From assembly GCA_021030905.1 (NCBI GenBank), contig JAGFMI010000011.1, forward strand, positions 930,001 to 994,000: 64,000 bases of DNA. The letters are read 5' to 3'. The position numbers and the translations under genes are program-made. The notes beneath the pieces were generated by a model. That model saw nothing but the letters and a program-made list of their open reading frames with translations, did not search any database and was not told the DNA's origin. How positions within the stretch are numbered: position 1 is the first letter of the stretch; each line of letters starts with the position of its first letter. This DNA is from Pyrenula massariospora (lineage: Eukaryota > Ascomycota > Eurotiomycetes > Pyrenulales > Pyrenulaceae). Below, piece by piece: positions 23,262 through 35,111 of the stretch.

Positions 23262-25206
23262 ATGGCACAGCTACTTGTCGATAGACAGCACGGCTTTTTA
23301 CTACACAATGCCTGTTGGTGTCTTTTGGAGAAAGTCTTCGAACCTGGGGACGTTCCCATCCACAGGCTGATCAAGATGTGCGAGTCTCTGCCAATTCCGC
23401 CCCGTAACCATGAAAAGATTTGGGACCCTCTATGCGGCGGCTTTCTGGCGCTCGATACCGATGATCATCTCCCAAGGCAGAGCCACCCATACACGCGCAA
23501 TGGAGTAGCCAAACTTCTCGACATTGCCTGCCATGATGCTAGCAGCTTTTTGAAGACGCCGGAGATTCAGCTTCTGCAAGAGACGTCGACGTTAGACATG
23601 AGCCTAGAGAAAGTAGCCCATGACTGCTTCGCTCAGCTGCCGTGGGAGCTCCGCGAGACAATCGCCTGCACACTATCTATGACTGATGCTCTCAGCCTAC
23701 GTAGTGCTTCTGCTTCGTTCCTGCCGATACTGACCAGTAATATATTCTGGGCATCAAGATTCAAGATCGATGCGGAGAAGGGTTTTCTACTCCTAGAGAC
23801 GCAGACCCGTCAGCACGCAGACTGGTTAAAATTATATATGAACACAAAGACGGACTTTTTGTCCTACGGCATGCAAAATAGACGCCGTATCTGGCCTTTG
23901 ATTTTGGAGATTATGGAAATCACTAAGCAACGGTGTGCGATTGACTCCTTGAGTCCAACTGACAAGGTTGTTAATCAAAGAAGATGGATTCGTGTCTCGG
24001 CAAACATCACCGGCGAATACGTGGACGGAAAATGGACATACTTCGAACATGGTTGCCGCTCAATGGGCACATGCATCGTCAATATTCCGCAAGATCTTGT
24101 GAAGATAGGGATCTCAAGCATCCGCATTGCTAATTTGATCTATATTGCGGGCATTCGTCTCTTCGCCAAAGGTCAATCTGTTGTCGAGTTTGGATACATT
24201 TCCAGCAATGAAAGATTCCACGATTTTCAGCAAAGAATACGCGGATTTAAGGTTGCAGTGGGCCCGAGAGGTCTTCGAGCCTTACAATTTGTTGAGACGG
24301 GAGGCGCTCTCTCTTTTTGGTTTGGCAGCACAAAAGATACGCCACTCTCAGAACGTCTGGTAACCTTATCGCCTATCGAGGCCATCGCAGTCACCGTGGA
24401 TGTGAGTCAAGCTAAACTCTCTTTATAGATATGCTTACTAAATAGTCTCAAAAGGGGTTTAAAATAATCGGCCTTGGTATTCCTGAGCGGACTTCGGCTC
24501 AGGTCGAAGCGAACGACCCATTAAGCATATCTCTCAGACAAGCAGCATTGTGGTACCCCAGCATCCCTCCCATTGAGCTTTTTCTAAACGAAAGCTATCT
24601 CACGGGTGAAAGTCAGTCCAAAAATGATTACCGGCCGCTTCTGTGGAATCACTTTGGAGGAACGGCAGGGAAAGACCTCAAACACCTTTCAGGCATCACT
24701 GTTCAATGTGTCGATAAACTTCACAGTATCGAGTTTTTCCATGAAGAAGGCTCTAAAGACCGTGCATTAAGCAAAATTGGCTACTGCGACCCTAACAATC
24801 CACCCCGAGGACCGATGTTCCCTGTTGACGGCGCTCATGGTGAGCGAATCGCATCCGTAGAAGTCAACATCCACCGTCATGAAGATCGACAAACATCTAA
24901 TTTTCTTCGGCACGGGTTGCTCAAGTGCATAAGAGTAAGCTATGTCCAAATCTATTCCGCGTCTGCTCAGGTCTAAGGCATGAACTAGATTACTACGAAC
25001 CGGGATAGATCTTTCGAAGCTGGCACCGCATGCGGCAATGGAAAGATGCAGAAGCTAAATGTTACGGACGGGACGACTATTACCGGGCTTTATGCAGGCT
25101 ATGTAAGTCGAGTAAACCAAATATGTTTCCTAGACTGTCTCGCTAATGGTACTAGGACAAGAAGTATGCGCTCATCAGCTTGGGTATCATATCGGAGATG
25201 CTTTGA
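23262..25206 (+). CDS. F-box protein with intact body and eroded N terminus
   Basis: Exons inferred: (23116)23262-24401, 24446-24934, 24989-25102, 25156-25206; introns are 44, 54 and 53 bp and all phase 0. From the first usable ATG (23262) the product is ~597 aa. An F-box-like segment (LPWELRETIACTLSMTDALS) lies near residue 126, and such proteins usually recruit targets to an SCF ubiquitin ligase. The remainder is a large conserved fungal region of unknown function (for example WTYFEHGCRSMG; HFGGTAGKDL; a C-terminal GLYAGYDKKYALISLG). Similarity-like coding sequence extends upstream to 22961 but is broken by a TAA at 23039 and lacks an in-frame start. The gene is therefore either N-terminally truncated or an early pseudogene. 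The target is unknown. Confidence 0.75.
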
Positions 25207-25640
25207 TATTACCGCATATAAAAAATTAGTCTACATTAGCTAACCATACATGCTTATTTACACCATCTCACCATACGTGTCATTGTGATCCTCGGTATTA
25301 ATGCTGTGGCAAACGCACAATGTGGCCTGACGAAGTAAGGCTTGCCCCTTCCAACACTTGCGGCCCTCTCAAAGTCCTTGAAACCCTCTCGGGCCAAGAC
25401 CTCACCATGCCCTTAACCGTGGTACGTGGGAGAATTCACTCGGACAATCACACTTGGTTACCAAATCAAAATCACTCGATCACCGCTGAGTGACTCCCCC
25501 CGGACAACGCAAACAGAGCAAACACCCACCTTTACGGAACACACGCGATCGCCGGCTGGCGGCCTCGACTATAAATACCCCCCGACCCCCAGGTGTTTCC
25601 ACCGTTTTTCTCCTCATTTGCGCTTGTCTTTTCCTTCACA

Positions 25641-25660
25641 GGGGCCCCTCCGAGGGCCCC
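25641..25660. repeat. GC-rich perfect inverted repeat (7-bp stem, 6-nt loop)
   Basis: GGGGCCC at 25641-25647 pairs with GGGCCCC at 25654-25660 around the loop CTCCGA. It lies ~70 bp downstream of a TATA-like box. Function is unknown; it could be a transcript hairpin or a repeat relic. Confidence 0.5.
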
Positions 25661-25974
25661 GATATTCACAGAACCTTTTTTAACTTGGAGGGTGGGAAGC
25701 CTTCGGGCTAGCCCACGGGTGTGAGGCGGGCCTCCAACCAACCTATCGATTTCTGTCCTCTCTTTCACCGATAAACTCCCTCGCCGGCCTCCGGTCGCCT
25801 TGACGGTGGCTATCCGCGCCTCAATTTCTAAAATCTTCTCTTCCTTGGACCGATCTGCTTTTTTCCTTTCTTTTTGCCTAGAGAGGTGTTGGGTCGCCTT
25901 AGAGCTGTTTCACCGGGTGTGCGGTAGGCCTCCAACTCTGCGCTGCGTTTTCGAGTCGGCTCTGACATCTTCTA

Positions 25975-26226
25975 GAGCGTTGGTCGCATCTTTCAAGGCG
26001 TTGGTGTGAGGCACTGGTCATCTCTTTTGAGGCGTTGGTGTGAGGCATTGGTCGCATCTTCTAAGGCGTCGGTCAGATCTTTCAGACATTGGTTGCGACT
26101 CTTGGGGCGTCGGCCATGTTCTTTCAGTCCTCGGTCACATGTCTTGGGGCATTTTCTCATCTTTCGAGGCGTTGGTTATCTTTCCAGGCATTAATCACAT
26201 CTTCTTGAGGCGTTGGTCACCGTGCC
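25975..26226 (+). repeat. Degenerate ~20-bp minisatellite (about 13 units)
   Basis: Successive units begin with variants of AGGCGTTGGTC and continue with CATCTTTC-like sequence, for example at 25975, 25996, 26030, 26064, 26086 and 26208. Most units are 19-22 bp and some are shortened to 13 bp. Units differ by several substitutions, which indicates an old array rather than a recent expansion. Confidence 0.65.
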
Positions 26227-26437
26227 AGCGGGTGGCGGCAAGGGCTTCTCTAAGAGGGCCTGGGTCCTCGGATCGATGTATTTTCGCTTTTTGTTTTCCT
26301 AAGCTGGTTGTAAGCTACCGGAGAGGAGGGGTATCTCGGCGGGACAGGCAGACTTGGATTAGAGTCAAATAAGGATAAATGAATCACGAATTAATCCACG
26401 CTGTCCGATGTTTAAAATTGCACACAATGATCCTCTT

Positions 26438-27601
26438 TCAGACTCCAGGCAATATATTCTGCCATGTAAGAGACAGGTATAGCGCTGCTGGAACCGAACG
26501 CAGACCCACAAATATCTCCAGCATGAGGTAAATCCTACACATGCAGTAGAACAAAGCGAAAATCCCAGCAAGTACAAGGCCGATAACCTTCGGGCGGATG
26601 AACGTGACGGCCCACGTCAGAGCAAGAGCAATACAGGCACCGACACTTGTGATGCGCCAAAGAAGCCGCTCATATTCCGAGGCGAATGAAAAGTTCCAAG
26701 CCAGGACATGAATGCCATTGAAGATGCATCCGATCCATACCGCGTGAATGGCGTTTCTCTGCATTTCGTAATTCTCAAGTACGCGTTCGAAGAAGAACTT
26801 GAAGTTGCCGATCTGGTTCTCCGCAAGGTCCTGTTCTGGGGTGTTGAAGTGTAATGAGGGGAGGATCGAGAGAAAGTTTGCTTGCTTTTCCGAACTCAAG
26901 GTGATCACCGTCGCGGTTCTTAAATCCAAGGGCTTACACCACCAGAAGAATTCAATAAAGGCCGCACAGCATACGAAGGCGAGGGTAGACAATTCCAAAG
27001 TCGAAATCGGAAGGTGAGAACCCAAACGCCCGAGGCTGTGTACAACAAAGTACAGGACCTGGAGTGTCGTGACAACTTGCGCGAAGTGGTCGTTCTTGCT
27101 GCGCTCTTTCAGGTCCCGAAGACAGATGTCTGGTAGAGGGAGAACACCGGCCTTCATCAGCAGAACCAGATCATGCAGCCTGATAGTGAAGCACACGCTT
27201 TCATCGAGGCTCTGAATGTCTCTTATCCCTTTCTCGAATTGGATGCTTGGACTTTGTCCTTCCAACTGGACCTGAAGACCTCCCATATCGACATAAAACC
27301 CATGCTGCATCGTCCAGCCCCTGTGCCCGAGCTCACGAACATCTTTATATCTGCGCGCCCGCTGCCACTGCGAAAAGGCGGTCCATGTCACATACTCTGG
27401 GCATAGGAGAGTGATCAGCGTCCAAAATGCTTTCCTGAAGAATATCGCGATCGTCGACGAGCTCCGCGGGACGACTTGCAGTTTCTGAACCTTCCATGTG
27501 CATAGCGCAATGGTAATGATACAGCTCCAGAGTAGATCAAGGGTGCCGCGACCATTGGGGCTCGGCGTATAACCAACGCGGTCGTCTGTATTCATTTGCA
27601 T
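26438..27601 (-). CDS. Multi-pass membrane protein of unknown function (conserved fungal family)
   Basis: Intronless from the ATG at 27601 (387 aa). I recognise the architecture of a widespread uncharacterised fungal family: an N-terminal YTPSPNGRGTLDLLWSC stretch leading into the first membrane segment, a PEYVTWTAFSQW segment, a WTMQHGFYVDMGGL segment, and four to five hydrophobic segments in the C-terminal half. Enzymatic motifs are absent. The same frame is open upstream to 27739 but without an ATG; it includes a hydrophobic stretch (VLALFLGANLF), so a spliced 5' exon ending at the TTTTTCTAG just upstream is possible. It lies downstream of SLY1 on the same strand. Function is unknown. Confidence 0.7.
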   Translation of the reverse strand: MQMNTDDRVGYTPSPNGRGTLDLLWSCIITIALCTWKVQKLQVVPRSSSTIAIFFRKAFWTLITLLCPEYVTWTAFSQWQRARRYKDVRELGHRGWTMQHGFYVDMGGLQVQLEGQSPSIQFEKGIRDIQSLDESVCFTIRLHDLVLLMKAGVLPLPDICLRDLKERSKNDHFAQVVTTLQVLYFVVHSLGRLGSHLPISTLELSTLAFVCCAAFIEFFWWCKPLDLRTATVITLSSEKQANFLSILPSLHFNTPEQDLAENQIGNFKFFFERVLENYEMQRNAIHAVWIGCIFNGIHVLAWNFSFASEYERLLWRITSVGACIALALTWAVTFIRPKVIGLVLAGIFALFYCMCRIYLMLEIFVGLRSVPAALYLSLTWQNILPGV

Positions 27602-28110
27602 GTCACGTCGGGAGAAGAGGTTTGCGCCTAGAAAAAGAGCTAGGACGTAGATAGTGGGATGGCATGAGCTAGCATGAGCACAGGGTGTAGCGATGACATA
27701 GCTTAAGGAGGAACATTGCCACAATGCATCCACCTTCAAATGCGGCTGCTAGGGGGATTCATTCAGCACTCCATTACAAGTAGCAACACTTGGTGGAAGT
27801 GGCGCCTCACTGACTACCTTACCTATAAAGTAGGACGGGAAATGGTCTTGGCAAAGTTCCCGATTTCTTCTCTTGCCCTTCTATCAACCGCCTCGTCGTC
27901 TGCGCAATCCCATCCACATTCTCTTTACAGCGCAATGCTCTGCGGAAGGCCGACGTGATCGCGTAAAATCTTGTCAACCGATTCACGCCTTGGTCATGTG
28001 GAAGAATTTCAAGTACCGCAGATCAGACGTGATTAAAGCAGATGGAAAATATCAAATGGTCTTGGAATTCTCTATTTTAATGACTTGTACATTCTGCACC
28101 GACAGGCTTA
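27602..28110. other. Intergenic region between SLY1 and the membrane-protein gene
   Basis: About 500 bp. It should contain the SLY1 3' end and the promoter of the minus-strand membrane-protein gene, possibly with an unrecognised short first exon of the latter near 27630-27740. Nothing else is evident. Confidence 0.5.
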
Positions 28111-30316
28111 TCAATCCTCCTGTCCCAATTTCACGAGACAACCTTTAACAAAATCTTCGGCATTGACCAACTCCGTACTCCCATAGACGACCCTCCTCGT
28201 CTTTGTGGCAGTGCCACCGCCTTGGGCGGCGCTCGTCCTCTTAACCCATTCCTGCAAGTTCCCATATTCATCCAGACTTCCTCCTCCGACGGTAAACACA
28301 ATCGCCTCGTTGAAGCCCTGCCTCCTCTGGCCGAAACTTGCGCCTGTCCCAGGCCCGCTGCTTCCGAGTCCGTTGTTTGCCGAGGATCCCGGTCTTGAGC
28401 CCGAGGCAGCTGGTCCACCCGCGGTACCTCTTGCATGAGCATTGCGAGGGTCAAAATAGAGATAGTTCTCTGTCTTTGCTATTGCCGACGACGAGGCGGA
28501 GGCAGGGTCCATAATGGCTTCTATGATTTTGGTGAGTGTGAAGTCGCGATTTGTGGGGAGGAAATTTTTGACGCCGGATATGAGCCCTTCGAGGTTGACG
28601 TTACCAAATGTGTTAGACGAGAGTCGTTCCGATATGCCTTTTGAAAGTGACGATAGACCACCCAAGAAAGGTGCTTGGGACTGCTGCGCGCCTGTTGTTT
28701 GAGTTGTCATAATGGACATTACATTTAGATCTTTCATGCGTTTTATGTAGGTAAGAGCTGGGATGTATTCCGCGCAGCCAGCGGTGGTGAGTGCTTGTTC
28801 AAATCGGGTGAACATAGCCTTCTCAATTTTGGTCTCCGTACTAAGGAACCAAATGACGAAGATTCGCAGTTTATCGAGAGGCTCAGTACCTTTGTCCGAC
28901 GAGTTGATGAGTTCTAGCATTTGAGGTGGGGTCTGTTTAGTAATGCCTTCTTCGAGCTGGAAGTAGTTGTCCAGCTGTCGATCCTTAATTCCTTTCAGCA
29001 AAGCAGTCGCAATGTTCATATGCATGTCCAAGGTTGCCTTTCGTTCACGTAGTTCTGGGAGAAGAGTGAGTGCAGCCTTTAGATGCGCGGCTGAAGCCGA
29101 GCCGTCATTGAGATCTTCAATACTAGAGACCCCGGTCTTTTTGGTAACCCCTTCTGCATCAGCGGTGTAGCGATTGAGTTCATTATCGATATCCTCGGCC
29201 ACCTGTGGAAAAGGCGCGCTCGCATTCCGAGCCCAGAAAAAGTCGTTCGCATTCAGGTCGTAGGATCGTGTCTTCTCAGCGCCATCTTCAGCAATGGGCA
29301 CTATAATGCGGTTCAGATGCATCTTCAGCACATCATGGACAAGTGACTGATACGTCCACGAATGAGATAGCATTGGACTCAAGTCAACATCTCTATCGAC
29401 TAGCACAAGCACTGGTCTCGAAGATGGCATGTATGAGTTTGACGTCGGCCTCTGACTTGAAGCTGAGAATAGATTATCTTTTGAATTCAGAATATGATCG
29501 CGTAACCTCCTATCCAATTTCGCTGCAATCTCTTTTGCTGCCCCTGTTTGTGGGCATCGTATTATAGGCATTGCTTTCATCGTGACACAAACGCTGAAGA
29601 GCCCGCTCACGATCCGATCTATTGATGCTTCCACATCTTCGTCTGTAGGTTTTGCGCTGTGGAATGTCCAGTAAGCTTCTTTACCCATTCCAAGGCTAAA
29701 GAGATCGGGCTCCGCCACGATAAAATTCAAGTATTGATCATATACTTGGGCAATGTTTGATGCGGTATTGGTTGAAGCAATATTCGAGGCGAAGTCTTCG
29801 AGGAGAGGTCGAGGGATGGAGGAAAGGAAATTGACATAGGCTGGAGTGTAGAGACCCCGGGCTAGGTCTGAGGTTATGAGCTGGATGTTGAGAGCTGTGG
29901 GTTCGACAAGGTATAAGACGGCAACGTCAGGAATCGGGTACCGTGTAGAATTTATGTTCCTGCTATTGTCAGCTAGGCTACGCCTTTCGTTGACACAAGC
30001 ACTCACAAGTGTATCGTCACCCCTAACGCTCGAAGGTCGTTGACTTTGAGCACACTACTAATAATGTCTCTTCCAAGATTATCAAAGACGAGGATCTTCC
30101 ATAAAGGTTCCCCATCTTCGTTGAGGAGGGTCTTGGCCGGTGAGGAAAGTCCGGACGGATTGATTTCGTCAGTGCCATTTGCTTCAGCCGTATTCCGATT
30201 GAGAGTTAGGATCTGTTCGATCGATGCTGTGACAGGGTCAGTGTGAGAAAAGTCAAAAGGGCTCAAGTATCCAAACCTATCTGACGATCTCGTAAGGTCT
30301 GCGGTTTGGCGGCCAT
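28111..30316 (-). CDS. SLY1: Sec1/Munc18-family protein Sly1 (ER-Golgi SNARE regulator)
   Basis: Sly1 binds the syntaxin Sed5/Ufe1-type SNAREs and drives vesicle fusion between ER and Golgi. Exons inferred on the minus strand: 30316-30277, 30226-30007, 29959-28111, giving 702 aa; introns are 50 and 47 bp. The short first exon supplies the conserved N terminus ([12 protein letters not shown]) followed by [11 protein letters not shown]. Family stretches follow: [31 protein letters not shown] in domain 1, [43 protein letters not shown] in the middle, and [17 protein letters not shown] near the C terminus. A Gly/Ser-rich low-complexity loop precedes that last motif, as in other filamentous fungi. 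It is divergent with the PNUTS-like gene. Length and motifs are normal. Confidence 0.95.
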
Positions 30317-31278
30317 GCTGTTCGGCTTGGTGTTGCGAAGGGACCCTTACTAGAGCGATTAGCTTTTTGAGACCGAGGGCGAGACATTAGCGAGTCTTTG
30401 CCTCTTCATAGAGCCTATGGAGAGCAGTTCTGAGTAGAGAAAACGTGTTTCTCGAAATTGTAGCCTTGCAGCACTTCACTCCGGGCCTGTACCATGGTTC
30501 GGGACGGAAAATGCTGGCGGCCGCCCAGGGTTCAGCTTTAGGCCGCATTTGCACTAGCGTTGCAGGCGGGCGTGAGGAACCCAAAGCCAACTTCTCTCTC
30601 TCTCTCCGCCACAACAACATCACATCAACTTCTACAATACCCTATTTCCACCGCTTTTTCCTCGTAAAGCCCTGTTTAAGAGCTCATCCTAGGCTGCAAG
30701 ATAGGCATTCCTGCATGGGCGACGGTGTTCACCTAGTTTTGGGGTAGCTGGGGTGGGAGGTCTAGCAGCAGCACATGGCTTACATTCGTGTCATTATCTG
30801 ACACTCACGCTTGCGTGACGGCTACAAAAAGGCAGAGACGCATCACACTCACTGAGAATTGTGCGGCTCTGACTCTGGCTGTATTGGGGGGGTGCTAAGA
30901 AGCAACGACTGGAGGTCTATTTTTGTGAACCCTCGAAGGTCACTTTCACTTAACTTTCCTCCACAGCTCAGTGCCGCCGCGGGCCAAATTTTACATATTC
31001 GCCCCGGACCGCTGTTCGACTTCACGTCGCGCGGTCTCGAAATTCACATTACCAACTGGACTGAGAGCTCATCCTCATTGACGCCGCCCCTTGAATAAAT
31101 TCCTGCGCGCCTGCATTTCCGGAGCCACTAAAGCGGCGATACTTCGGCTCTCGGGTGACGCGCTATCTGCATTAGGGCTAGTCGAGCACGTGCTCTGGTG
31201 TCTCACCTGCCCCTCTGTCTCACGCGTCCGGCGCGCCTTAAAAGCCTTTCCTAAGCTCCGGCACGTGACCCTCCCATC
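30317..31278. promoter_or_regulatory. Divergent promoter region of SLY1 and the PNUTS-like gene
   Basis: A 962-bp region between the start codons of two divergently transcribed housekeeping-type genes. It contains a CT-rich tract (30592-30607), a perfect 12-bp palindrome GAGCACGTGCTC (31184-31195) and a second CACGTG, in the context CACGTGAC (31262-31269), ten bases upstream of the plus-strand ATG. No gene is visible inside. Confidence 0.6.
31262..31269. promoter_or_regulatory. CDEI/Cbf1-type E-box (GTCACGTG on the minus strand)
   Basis: The octamer matches the RTCACRTG consensus bound by Cbf1-type bHLH factors. With the palindromic CACGTG at 31184-31195 there are two E-boxes in the last 100 bp before the ATG at 31279. 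Binding is inferred from the motif only. Confidence 0.45.
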
Positions 31279-34200
31279 ATGGATAATTTCCAAGGAACCA
31301 GCAATGCCCAACAGCAGTCTTCGACGGAGGCGGTCTCTTACCAGAACTTCTTCAATGGCTTGCAGTCGTATGCCGACGAACCCAATTACGATTTCCTTCT
31401 GGAGAATGATCAATTCCAACAACCCGATCAAACACCTAATTTCACCCAACAAAATAACTCTACATGGAGTCAGCCCGAGCTTCAGTCATCGACAGACTCT
31501 CAGCTACCTCATTATGACACTCTTCACCAACCGCCGTCAGATCAGCACCACTATGGTCAGCCACTCTTCGAGTCTCGGCCACCGTCTCAGACGCATTACA
31601 ACCCTGCCGCCTTCTCGAAACCTTCACCTTCACCCGGTCCATACGACCCATACGCATACCACCTATCCATGGGCTTCGCTAACACGCCCGCTTTTCAGCA
31701 AAGCCCCGACTTTCACCAGCAACAACCTCAGCAGCCACAAGCACGGAGGTCCCCACTGCCTCCAACATCGTACTCCCCTGATACCGCTAACCAACATTAT
31801 CTTCAACCTTTTCAAATGCGGCCACCAATGCATCCGAATCTTCAAGTATGTAGTCGTATATTCATCTCAAGTCTCCAGCTTTGACTAACACGATAAAGGG
31901 CATGAACGTCAGACATTTCTCAGGCCTTCCAGAGCATGATCCGAGACATGCGACAAATGTGATAGACCCTAGATTTCTCAATCCTGACTTTCAAAAGACC
32001 CAGTTTGACCCAATACATGGTACGTTTTACTAAAATTGACGGCTGTCGAGCCTTCACTGATATCTAGTTCTCAGTTCCATATCAGCAGACGCAGCCTATG
32101 TTTACGCAAGCAAACAGCTCTAATACCGCTCAACAGCCCAGAGCTACTGGGAGTTCAAACTTACAGCCGATGGTTGTGATCCCTGCGCGGACTAGCGTGG
32201 CCCAAAATGGTAAGATCCCGTTCTTAATCGCCAAAACACACGTTAACCTTTGTTCTCAGGTCCAGTGAATCACATTAAGACTGACAAAACAGCTAGTAAG
32301 TCTTCGAATAAGAAGGATCCAAATAGCCAAAAGCGGAGCCGCGGCCGACCGAAGAAGGATGGCACCATTGGTCCTAAAAAGGAAGGATCCGGCGGAAGCT
32401 CAGAAGAATATTCTGATTCCGATGATTTGGAGGTTGAGGACGCTCCAGAGCCTGCCCCATTAGTGATAGCCAGACCGCGCCCTGACCAGGTTGCCGACCA
32501 GATGGTCTACGATGCTGTTGCTGCTGTTTGGTCACCACGAAACCAAGCAGTAAGCGCCGCGAAAGTATCAGAGGCTGTAGGTGCTTTTGGCAACCTTCTT
32601 AAACAATTGCGTGATCAGTGGAAGATGAAGAACGAAGCACAAAAGCAAGCAGAGTTGGCAAATACAACTGCTATACCGAGTCTCAGGGAACAGGTCACCA
32701 GTTTGCGGAAGCAAGCTGAGTCAGTCCTAGCGAATGCGAAGGAGTTTGGACATCCAACACTACTTGCACAGTACGTATACCCCTTTTCATACTCTTTAGC
32801 GCTCGTCTCCCCTCTCTTCATTCTTCACAGAACTATGTGCCTAGGATACCTTCGGAGCCTTGGTAGACACAATAAATTTGCCCGTACTAAGCCATTCAAC
32901 CTCAATGGTATCATAACGGAAATCTCTTAATGCCATAAGGCAGTTTAAAGGCGCACGTATTGGATACTAGCTTAAAGCCTGACCAATTGCAAGTATTGAA
33001 GCCTGCTGAAGAGCTGTGGTCAGGCTGGCAGGCATCCTGATCCTGGCGTCGCTTCGTGGTTTTTAATGGAATGCCATTCATCTCACTGTACCCGAGCCCG
33101 TCCCTCCATTTAAACGCCGCTCTAGCATATAATCATTATCATGAAGCACTCTCTCTAAGTGCGGTACAACCGCTAATTGTGGCATAGACTGGGAAACAAT
33201 CCGTTTACACTCTCCGCCTTGCAGTCTTTTGCTGTAGATCGAATCAATGCTTCCGACAACGACGGCACATTCGTAAAGGCCATCCTCAAGGTATGATTAT
33301 CTCCCGATTACCATGACATTGACCATTTCTGATCCATATAGCTTATGGCTTCGTTCACTTCCACGGATACAGAAATGCTTATTAAGACCAAGAACGATAA
33401 AATTCTTTTTCGATTACCCAAGCGAGCTAGCCCGGAAGTTCAAAAGCTATGTCAGAACATCCTCGACAATGCAGCCGAAGCAAGCAAGCGAAAATCCAAG
33501 CTTGCAACTCCAAAATCAGCGGACTCGCCAGTGGATTCCACTGGTATAAAGAAGGCTGCTACTAACATCAAAATTGAACCTTCGAGCGGCACAAAGCGGC
33601 CAAGTGATCAGGGTAATCTTCCAGCACCTAAGCGTCCGCTGCAAGCCTCGAAGCCTCTAGCTTTGCAGAGGAAGGAGGCTGCTGCGCAGGCGAAGGCCGC
33701 AACGCCGCCCACGAATGGCACTAATGGAGCTGCTGCTACCAAACCAAAACCAACCGTGCCTATTCCCGCCAGTAAACCTACGCCAAGTATCTTTTCCACT
33801 TTGTCCTCTGCGTCGAAGAAACCTGGCACCTCAAACGCGGCAAGAGCCGCAGCAGCCAAAGAGCAAGCCGTTAAGGCCGCATTACACCCCAAAAAAGAAT
33901 CGCCACCGTTATCTCCATCTGCTCGGGCCACAGGTACTCCCCAGCCCGCTTTCTCCTTTGCAGACACGATGGCTGCATTAGACAAACCTAAAGAGGTTAA
34001 AGTAAAGAAAGTAGACAATCGACCCCCGGAGACTGAGGAGGAAAGAACAAAGAGACTCAGGAAGGAAGCTCGTCGAAAGCTGCGAGTAAGCTGGAAGCCA
34101 GATGATGAACTGATTGAGGTTCAGATCTTCTATCATCATCCTGACGAAGAGATTGGCCATTCGTCCAACATGATGCGAGACGTGGCGGATGTTGGTGGAG

Positions 34201-35111
34201 AGGGTCGTATGCTGAAGCTACACAAAGATCTGACCGACGAGGATGAGGAAGAGGAGTCCCGCGCTGAAGGAGACGAGCTTGAGACATACACGCCTCCCAC
34301 GTTTATTGACTTTAGTTGGGGCCTAGATCAAAACGGCAAGAGTGAGGGAAGCGATAATGCAATTCCTAGAGGTGGCACGGTTCCTGTTGAAAGCCCAGAG
34401 AGCAAGGCTCAAGCTCAAAGAGAGGAGACCACTCTGATGGTCACCTACACCGTTCCCTCTGACGCTCCATCAACACCTAAGGAACCACCACCACCTGCGG
34501 AGGATGAAGACGATTATTCACCACCAACCTCTTTTGGAGAGCCAGGTGACCAAATCCGCTCTCGAGAAGCCCAATACTACGCTAGCTTAACCTCTCGTCA
34601 ACCGCCGTCACAATCGGCGCAACCGAATCTTGCCGCGCTCCTCAGTAACTTTCAACAACAGCACCAGCAACCCACCGCTCAAAATCAGAATCCGTTCGCG
34701 AGTCTTGAAGCCATCTTCAAACAACAGGCACAACCACAGCCCACCGCCCAACCAACCAATCAGCCGCCGCCTGCAAACCTTCTCGCTCTCGTGCAGCAAT
34801 TTCAGCAATCAAAACAACAGCAACAGCCCCAGCCGCCACAGCAAAACTTCTTTCAACCTTCACAACCTACTACTACGACGCAGCCGAGCGTGAACCTTGC
34901 CGAGATGCTGGCCTCCCTCAAGCAGTCTCAGGGTCAGCCCTCACAACCGTCTTCTACTCCGGGAAGACCATCGTCCTTTGAAACCCCAAATCCAAACCCA
35001 TTTCCCGGCCGGCAAGTCCCGAACTTCAAGACCGTGGTGTGTAAATTTTGGAAGGAGGGCAAGTGCCGCAAAGGAGATGACTGCACGTACCGACACGATG
35101 ACGGGATATGA
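31279..35111 (+). CDS. PNUTS/PPP1R10-like nuclear protein with TFIIS LW-type domain and CCCH zinc finger
   Basis: Likely nuclear scaffold that targets protein phosphatase 1 to RNA polymerase II termination and 3'-end machinery, by analogy with animal PNUTS and fission yeast Ppn1. Six exons: 31279-31845, 31899-32019, 32075-32209, 32260-32770, 33188-33290, 33342-35111; all junctions are in frame and give 1068 aa. The N terminus is Gln/Pro-rich. A basic AT-hook-like stretch (KRSRGRPKKDG) and an acidic patch follow. Residues ~350-510 resemble the helical LW/TFIIS N-terminal fold (QLGNNPFTLSALQSFAVDRI). A KLRVSW motif (~725) fits the PP1-binding RVxF/W type. The C terminus has long Gln/Pro tracts and a C-x7-C-x5-C-x3-H finger (CKFWKEGKC, ~1043). 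Intron 4 is 417 bp, several times longer than the others. Confidence 0.8.

Larger units (their letters stand above)
25207..26437. other. Repeat-rich intergenic region
   Basis: About 1.2 kb between convergent genes. It contains a TATA-like box (CTATAAATAC, ~25569), a 7-bp GC hairpin at 25641-25660, a 23-bp imperfect direct repeat (25716-25738 and 25914-25936, 20 of 23 identical), and a degenerate minisatellite (25975-26226). Open frames across it arise from the repeats and show no protein family. It may be a decayed mobile element, but no transposase, reverse transcriptase or terminal repeat is visible. Confidence 0.6.

Noticed and set aside
26040-26372. 110-codon frame across the minisatellite
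   Set aside because: It is an artefact of the repeat units; neighbouring frames are open for the same reason.
31091-31888. 265-codon plus frame at the start of the PNUTS-like gene
   Set aside because: It overlaps exon 1 in another frame, is Ser/His/Thr-rich from out-of-frame reading of Gln/Pro codons, and has no family signature.
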